From NCBI RefSeq assembly GCF_000002985.6, contig NC_003281.10, positions 6,634,001-6,698,000 on the forward strand: 64,000 nt of DNA, written 5' to 3'. Positions 59,501 through 64,000 of the stretch are shown piece by piece. The notes under the pieces were generated by a model, which was not told where the DNA came from, made no database searches, and worked only from the letters and a program-made list of their open reading frames with translations. Made by a program: the position numbers and the translations under genes. The stretch comes from Caenorhabditis elegans. Its lineage: Eukaryota; Nematoda; Chromadorea; Rhabditida; Rhabditidae. Each line of letters begins with the position of its first letter. Within the stretch, counting starts at the first letter, position 1.

Positions 59501-62500
59501 GTAGTAGAGAAAAAGCACAAAAAATGTGAGACTGTTTGTAGAACCGGAAGACGAGTCAGAAAAACCGATTATGTCCATTTTGAGTCTAACTTTCTTCTAC
59601 CAAGTTTTTTTTTAATCTGATAATTAGTTACAAATGTTCTATATGTGCTATTTATTGTAATCTAGACTTTAGTTTCACATTTTTTCAACAAAAAAGTCTG
59701 TAACGTCATTGGAAAATACAATTTTCTTTGCTCCTCCCACGGTTTACGCACCCCGTTTTTAATAAAACATGAAGAATTGTGGTCTTCTCGCACAAAACTC
59801 CACTTTGTCAAAACTGAAGACTGTTTGCTTTTGCAGAGAAGTTCAAGGTTGCTATAAATTTGATCGGAACCTTTTTCAATTACTATTAGAACAGGCCTTG
59901 ACTTTTCAATTTACTATTGATCAGACCCAATAAATTTTCAAAAAATAAAATTTCACTTTTCAAAGACCCCAAAAAAATTTAGTCATATACGTTGATATTT
60001 TTCCAATATCCCTTCACTTCTCTTTTCAAATCGAAAATCTTCAATTTATTTTTCTACTGGGAGGTATATAAATAGTCGAATGTATAATTTCACACCCTCT
60101 CTTTTTTAATGCTCTCGCTTCTCACCTTTTTCCTCTTCGTGTCACTGCCAAATCCAGAAAAGTGTCAGTGAAAGAAAGAGGAGGTGAAAAATTGGGGGGA
60201 AACAAACGTCTGCTAAATTTTGCATATTTTGTTATTCTTGGAGCCGGATCGAATAATCGAAAAAGAAATTAGAAAGGTGGGAAATAGGAATGAAAAAGTC
60301 TTTGGAAATTTTTACGACAAAACTTATTTTCCACGTACCCATAAAATGAGTAGACCTCAACAGTTGAAAGAAAATATATTTTGGCCCACCACAACTTTTC
60401 AAAATCACTTTATTAAATATTCCCGATCAAAAAATATTATTGAAACTATCCCGGTTTGATCATCTGATTCATCTCACCCACTCAACAAACACGTCATTCG
60501 CAAACGTCTGTTTATTTGTATTTACCACCCAAATTTTCTCATCAAAAGTGGTAATAGAGCTTCTTCGCTCCAATTGGAGGCGTTAGTTGTAGAAGTCACA
60601 CTTGTGAAGTCACATTGAATAGATTCCTAAAATATCGCAGAAATTTGAGAACAAACTGATCTTTGAGGTGTGCAAGTTTTATATCTCGGAATATGAGTGC
60701 ACAGGGACTCGGATTACTGTAGCCGATCAGAATTCAGGAGTTTTAAACGTTGAGTTCAAAGTTCTGCTACACCTAGGAAACAGTATCTGATGTTATGAAC
60801 ATTTTTTAGAAGTTTCAATTTAACAAGCAAAGTTGAATTCAATCATTCTCGGATATTCTTCCCAGTGCATATTTGGTTTCGAAAACTGTTTTTATCTGGA
60901 TTTGAAAGTGACGACAGTCTGAAAGAAAAGACAGAAAAATAATTTATCATGATGCGAAAAGTTCATGATCTTTGTCAATTCCTCCTATTTCCGGAACACA
61001 TGATTTTCTATGTATTGCAATTTTTAGATGAGCCACGAGGGCTACAGTACCCCTAGACACTCCATCTCTAATGACTTCTCGTCTTTTTTCTAGCTTTGAA
61101 ATGGCTCGCGGATACATCTCAAATTTCAATCTTCGCGTGAGAAAACCACGCTCACAAATCAATCGATATCATCCCGAATCCATGTTCTTTTCTACACAAG
61201 CTTATTCCCGGTCCTTGAAACCAAAAACAAGGTCTTGAGATAGTGAGAAGAAGAGAAACAGAGGACGAGAGACGTCGTCATCTTACTGCTTCTGCTGCCT
61301 AATTTGTGTCTTTCTGTGTGTGGAGCTGACGCGTGAGTCTCCCACCGTTGAGGGAGCCGGAGAGCAAGAAGAGGAGGAGGAGCAGTAGCACGTCTTCCCT
61401 ATTCCCTCTCTATCTCTATTTCCTCTCAAATTCAAGTTATGCATCGAAATCTAGAGAGTAGAAGAGGGGTGTTAGAAGCCTATGAAAAAGAGCAAAAAAA
61501 TAGCAGGAGGACGAGAAGAAAAAGAGAAGGAAAAAGAAGAAGCTGTATCGTTTTTGTCTTGAAAATCATCGGGGCACGAGTTTCCTTCCCTTTTCTATCT
61601 AAGGCACGCTAATTTGCCTCATCCCTCCTTCCCCCTGAGCCATCCTATTCAATTAACAACGGAACACAATGTTCTCGCGTAGAACGACACCTTCACCGTC
61701 CATAACGACGGCCTCATCGTCCACATTTTCTATTTCAAATCTGACGAACAATAATGCAACTTCCACATCGGATCTACCAGCTTCCGCTATTTCTAATATT
61801 GTTCCGCAAATTCCGCCCACCCCTCGCCGGGTGCCGCCGAAAATTGGGCTATTGCGACATTTGTCAGGTTTTTTGGAGTCGAAAAAAGGTAAATTTCCGA
61901 GTTGTTAAATAGTTAGGAATAAGGTGGAAAGTGTTGTCTCAAGATTTGTTGTTATCGTGGTTACCTGGAATTTGAATCGATCTTACATCGTCGTAACGGG
62001 TCGTAGTAAATTCTCTAAAATTTTTAATTGTTTATTCAACTGTTGCACTTTTTCTAACCTAAATGTTTTCAAATTTACATACTATGGACGAACGATCTCA
62101 ATTTTATATTCATCCTTCGAAAAAACTACATAATTTAAATCTTCACATAATTCTTATTGCAAAAAGTCGCACACTACAACTAACTATAAAATCGTGGCGG
62201 TACAGTCAAAAAACATCTACACGTAAGATTAATAAGAAAGATTAAGAAAAACCAGAATTTCTGCAAAAATCAAGAATGTAGTTTTTATTTTTGCCAGTGA
62301 ACAATTCATAACTTAATCCAAAAGTTTTGATCTCTGACTTGATTTGTAAATATTTTCTTATTTTTCTAAAAGTGTTGATTTATATAAGGATTCTCTTCAT
62401 CTTTCTTTTCAATTTTTAATACCTTTGTTTTCCTGTTATTTCCTTTTAACTACATCATCATCATCATCACTGAAATCTCTGTGCTCAACGAGCAGTTTTC

Positions 62501-64000
62501 CAAAAAAAAAGTGTAATCGTTTTGCCCGTTGTTTCTACTACCACTGCTTTTCGCAAGGCAATCTTGTGGCTATGTGTGTATGTGTGTGCTCACCGAGCTT
62601 CTGGTGGCTCACATGCACACGTAAAGCAGGAGCCAGAGCAGAAAATGAGCTTGAGCCGAAGAGATTTTGAAATTAGAATTTAGGGCAAAGAGAGGAGAAT
62701 AATGTATGCGAATGAGAAAAGCAGGAATTATTGAAACTTCCTTTTTGTAGATCTGATGAATGATTGGGAAATCGGTGGAACACAGAATAAATGGGTCTGT
62801 CCAAGTGATCGGCATTTGCATTTAAGAGCACAGTGAGTTTTCGTGATGTTCTAGAACTGAAATGTTTAGGCTGGCAGATGCTGAATCTGCTCTTCATGAA
62901 AACTTTCAGATTAAAATCAGGATGGTCCGTACGGACGGCAACAGCGCGATCCCCAACCAACTCAAAAGCTCAAACTGGATCGATTACTGCCGCCGAGCAA
63001 GAACACATTCAGAAGGTCCTTGCAAAAGCGGAAGAGAGCAAATCAAAAGAACAACAGAGGATTGGGTAAGATTTTTTCAATATTCTTAAATTTTGAATTT
63101 CGGATCGATCTCTCAATTTAAAAAATTTTAAAAAGTTCGGTGTTCAGTTGATCACTAAGAAATCTTTGAAAGTTCATGATCTTTGTCTGTGAAGCTATGA
63201 TTTTCTACGTCATTTCATCGAAAAGAAGCAGAAAAATAAAGAAATTCATTAGAAATTCCGGTGAGGTTCACCAGATTTCTCTTGCATCGTTTGAATAAGT
63301 CATGCGGACAATCCGAGAGCGTCGAAAATGAATTTCAGTTTTACACGGAAAATATGAAAATTGCTGCTTCAAAGAGGAAGGAAATTATTTGACGAATATT
63401 TCAGAAAAATGGTGGATCGTCTAGAAAAAATGAGGAGGCGGGCGACAGGAAATGGTGTAACACACTGTTTGTTATGTCATACCGAGTTCGGACTACTCGC
63501 ATCGAAAAGCTATGCAGCAATGTGTGTGGATTGTAGAAAGGTAGATTTATTGATTTTTTTTTGAGATGGGGATCGTTTAAAAGGGTGAAAAAAAAAGATT
63601 TTGAAGTGCACAAGAAAATTAAACTTTATGAAATTACAATCATTATATGGAGTTATTTGTGTTTTTTGGCAAGAAGTTAAAAAGTTAATTAAGATTGGAC
63701 AAACCTAAGCAAACCCTTGCCAAAGCTTTGTCGAAGGAAACTTCTCAATTATATTTTTTGATATATATTTTTCCCCCCAAGAGTGGGCTAGCTCTGTGTG
63801 TTACTTGGCTTCGCCTGTTCAATGTTTTAAAAAATGTAGGATAAAAGTTATGTTCGCAAATTCTGAAATGTCAGTGTAGAAGCCATGAGATAATTAGTGT
63901 AGAATAGATTTTTAACAACACTTAAAAAACGATTTTTAAACTGAAAATATTTCGAAACACTCAAAAAAATGTGCAAAATTTTAGTACGTGTGCCAACGAA
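35488..64000 (+). CDS. rbf-1: rabphilin gene (5' part, runs off the right end)
   Basis: Peripheral protein of synaptic and dense-core vesicles that binds Rab3/Rab27-GTP and, through C2 domains, phospholipids and SNAREs, modulating exocytosis (family knowledge). Only the N-terminal part is present: alternative first exons at 35488, 41988, 61669 (and weaker 43416, 57095, 58423), internal exons 37406-37459 and 45024-45233, then common exons 62751-62832, 62910-63065 and 63405-63540. All upstream exons end in phase 1, as the acceptor at 62751 requires. The longest isoforms gain a basic, Ser-rich N-terminal extension of more than 100 residues not found in mammalian rabphilin-3A. The common exons are firm; which starts are used needs transcript data. 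Confidence 0.8.
37406..37459 (+). CDS. rbf-1: rbf-1 upstream internal exon
   Basis: A 54-bp exon, TTTTTCAG acceptor and GTAAGT donor, phase 1 on both sides, encoding STGMPFLSRPASSTSLG. The Ser/Thr-rich low-complexity style matches the exon at 45024. It could also lead to the candidate terminal exon at 40105. Confidence 0.55.
   Translation: MYRRACHFCHDLHLVLV
40105..40202 (+). CDS. candidate terminal exon of a short upstream transcript
   Basis: A TTTCAG acceptor at 40104 is followed in phase 1 by SSRARNRNSQTF and about 20 further residues to a TGA at 40200-40202; no usable donor is seen. An AATAAA lies at 40173-40178, inside the frame. It fits after 37406-37459 and would make a protein of about 80 residues with no Rab-binding or C2 domain. 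It may be a rare isoform or a cryptic exon. Confidence 0.3.
40258..40329. repeat. TA-repeat microsatellite with palindromic blocks
   Basis: Three (TA)n runs, the first bounded by GAG...CTC so that it is a perfect palindrome. It can extrude as a cruciform and is likely to vary in length between strains. It lies in a rabphilin intron. Confidence 0.85.
41988..42231 (+). CDS. rbf-1: rbf-1 alternative first exon 2 (basic, cysteine-containing N-terminus)
   Basis: ATG at 41988 directly follows an in-frame TAA five codons upstream, so this is a real start rather than an internal methionine. Its 81 codons begin MTKSTKLRHCKQKKKKPEK, very lysine-rich, and end with KLKLCCCTAQ and a phase-1 GTAATT donor. 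The basic patch and the CCC cluster suggest membrane contact and possible palmitoylation (inference). It joins in phase to 45024-45233. Confidence 0.7.
43416..43473 (+). CDS. weak candidate rbf-1 first exon
   Basis: ATG at 43416, 19 codons ending SPASRRIG and a phase-1 stop at GTTTGA, a modest donor. The phase and basic/Ser style fit the next exon at 45024. A second ATG at 43449 follows a CATCAG site and could be the true start after trans-splicing. Uncertain. Confidence 0.25.
45024..45233 (+). CDS. rbf-1: rbf-1 shared N-terminal exon (Ser/Arg-rich linker)
   Basis: A 210-bp exon with TTTTCAG acceptor and GTGAGT donor, phase 1 on both sides. It encodes a Ser/Gly/Arg-rich segment (IASTSAHNGMVGGLSRDSRA..., then NPDRRPSTHFVLDLP). 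RTSKRGSS and RRPS are kinase-type sites for PKA- or CaMKII-like basophilic kinases. It connects the upstream first exons to the Rab-binding-domain exon at 62751. The shared phase and coding-like base use make it convincing. Confidence 0.7.
46010..46073. repeat. perfect 28-bp inverted repeat with 8-base loop
   Basis: Arms 46010-46037 and 46046-46073 are exact complements (CAAATGTTTATAAATACGGA...), loop CGAGTCCT. As RNA it would make a 64-nt hairpin with no mismatch, in the size range of a microRNA precursor though more perfectly paired than usual. No target duplication is visible. Possibly a tiny palindromic element. Confidence 0.8.
51282..52089. mobile_element. 808-bp foldback element with 334-bp inverted repeats
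   Basis: Arms 51282-51615 and 51756-52089 are equal in length and appear identical. The element begins GGCCTTCATTCC and ends with the complement. CCATTTTTT flanks it exactly at 51273-51281 and 52090-52098, a 9-base target duplication. The 140-base loop holds about four degenerate units of roughly 45 bases built on CTGAT(G/C)CTTCAG...AAGGATCA. No coding capacity beyond short frames repeated in both arms. Identity of the arms indicates a very recent insertion. Like the element at 25570-27395 it starts with GGC and has a 9-base duplication, consistent with Mutator-like mobilisation. Confidence 0.85.
53858..53945. repeat. TGCCTGCCTACATGCCTACC repeat cluster
   Basis: Repeated TGCCTACC/GGCAGGCA units on both strands (53875-53900 and 53931-53938), forming a loose inverted repeat. 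Same repeat type as near 3357, 16437 and 56300. Confidence 0.55.
56262..56325. repeat. TGCCTACC-type dispersed repeat
   Basis: Contains CAGGCATACATATGTATCTA followed by GCTTACCTGCCTACGCTCC. Same family as other loci in this window. Confidence 0.45.
57095..57110 (+). CDS. candidate tiny rbf-1 first exon
   Basis: ATG at 57095, five codons (MNRED) and one base before a consensus GTAAGT. The phase-1 end fits the acceptor at 62751. Such minimal first exons are common in nematode genes with several promoters. Support is only start, donor and phase; the upstream 300 bases are pyrimidine-rich. Confidence 0.35.
58423..58471 (+). CDS. candidate rbf-1 first exon
   Basis: ATG at 58423, preceded by an in-frame TAG three codons upstream, reads MSSKVGFQLFFAVDIR and ends in phase 1 at GTAAGT. 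It could also be used from an internal TTTTCAG at 58440-58446. The phase fits 62751. No homology is available to confirm it. Confidence 0.3.
61200..61668 (+). promoter_or_regulatory. probable promoter / 5' UTR of the downstream rbf-1 first exon
   Basis: Purine-rich then pyrimidine-rich blocks and raised GC content directly upstream of the 61669 start, including GAAGAGGAGGAGGAGCAG and CTATTCCCTCTCTATCTC runs. This fits a nematode promoter region. No TATA box or single factor site can be assigned. Confidence 0.35.
61669..61888 (+). CDS. rbf-1: rbf-1 alternative first exon 3 (proximal)
   Basis: ATG at 61669 (context ACACAATG), 73 codons rich in Ser, Thr and Asn (MFSRRTTPSPSITTASSS...), then a proline/basic stretch (PQIPPTPRRVPPKIG) and HLSGFLESKK, phase 1 at GTAAAT. 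PPTPRR is an SH3-ligand or proline-directed-kinase type motif (inference). It splices in phase to 62751, only 860 bases away, so this is the simplest start for the main rabphilin transcript. Confidence 0.75.
62751..62832 (+). CDS. rbf-1: rbf-1 common exon, start of rabphilin homology
   Basis: Entered in phase 1 after TTTTTGTAG and left in phase 2 at GTGAGT. It encodes MNDWEIGGTQNKWVCPSDRH, which aligns with the start of mammalian rabphilin-3A, where a similar W-x-x-PSDR motif precedes the Rab-binding helix. All proposed first exons converge here. Confidence 0.85.
62910..63065 (+). CDS. rbf-1: rbf-1 exon: Rab-binding domain, helix 1
   Basis: TTTCAG acceptor, GTAAGA donor, phase 2 on both sides. 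It starts LKSGWSVRT, as in rabphilin-3A, then has ITAAEQEHIQKVLAKAEESK and EQQRIG, the long amphipathic helix that in rabphilins and related effectors contacts the switch regions of Rab3/Rab27 bound to GTP. Confidence 0.88.
63405..63540 (+). CDS. rbf-1: rbf-1 exon: Rab-binding domain, zinc finger start
   Basis: Entered in phase 2 after TTTCAG and left in phase 0. It encodes MVDRLEKMRRRATGNGVTHC and then the first CxxC pair (CLLC) and CVDC of the FYVE-related zinc finger. The remaining zinc ligands, the SGAWFF-type Rab contact, the linker and the two C2 domains must lie beyond the right edge. Confidence 0.88.
63541..64000 (+). other. rbf-1: rbf-1 intron continuing past the window
   Basis: Starts with GTAGAT after the 63405-63540 exon. 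No further exon with matching phase 0 acceptor and coding sequence is visible before the right edge. Confidence 0.45.

Larger units (their letters stand above)
45234..62750 (+). other. rbf-1: large rbf-1 intron with internal alternative starts
   Basis: About 17.5 kb between the linker exon and the Rab-binding exons. It contains a perfect hairpin (46010-46073), a foldback element (51282-52089), TGCCTACC-type repeats (53858-53945, 56262-56325), and first exons at 61669 and possibly 57095 and 58423. No independent gene is supported on either strand; open frames are short and lack matched splice sites. Confidence 0.55.

Overview
This window is AT-rich, compact-intron eukaryotic DNA of the Caenorhabditis type, most likely C. 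elegans chromosome III or a very close relative. The evidence is short coding exons with TTTCAG acceptors and GTAAGT/GTGAGT donors, runs of A and T throughout, and dispersed TGCCTACC-type repeats. The organism and gene names come from recalled protein families; no database was searched. Exon structures were built by hand from splice sites and reading phase.

Left end (about 1 to 4.9 kb, minus strand): a complete class B (secretin-family) seven-transmembrane receptor, very probably the PDF neuropeptide receptor pdfr-1. Thirteen coding exons join in phase from an ATG at 4824 to a stop at 82. The hormone-binding domain can use either of two mutually exclusive exons. Two more minus-strand exons at 20.9 and 17.0 kb fit in phase onto the receptor domain and suggest a distal promoter, so the gene may occupy about 21 to 25 kb.

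Middle (about 5 to 35 kb): mostly non-coding DNA (distal introns and intergenic), interrupted by a GC-rich structured element near 14.1-15.0 kb, a 1.8-kb foldback element (25570-27395) with exact 9-bp target duplications, two adjacent copies of a 1.6-kb dispersed repeat (27595-30846) each carrying a tRNA-like A-box/B-box pair, and a small degenerate minus-strand gene-like fragment near 31.2 kb.

Right half (about 35.5 kb to the end, plus strand): the 5' portion of rabphilin (rbf-1), a Rab3/Rab27 effector of synaptic vesicles. The Rab-binding domain begins in exons at 62751-63540 and continues past the window. Upstream are several alternative first exons (35488, 41988, 61669, and weaker candidates at 43416, 57095 and 58423), all ending in phase 1, plus shared internal exons at 37406 and 45024. 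The largest intron (45234-62750) holds a perfect 28-bp hairpin and a second foldback element (51282-52089), also with an exact 9-bp target duplication. The two main genes are divergently transcribed and both act in neuropeptide or synaptic signalling; nothing in the sequence shows that they are co-regulated.
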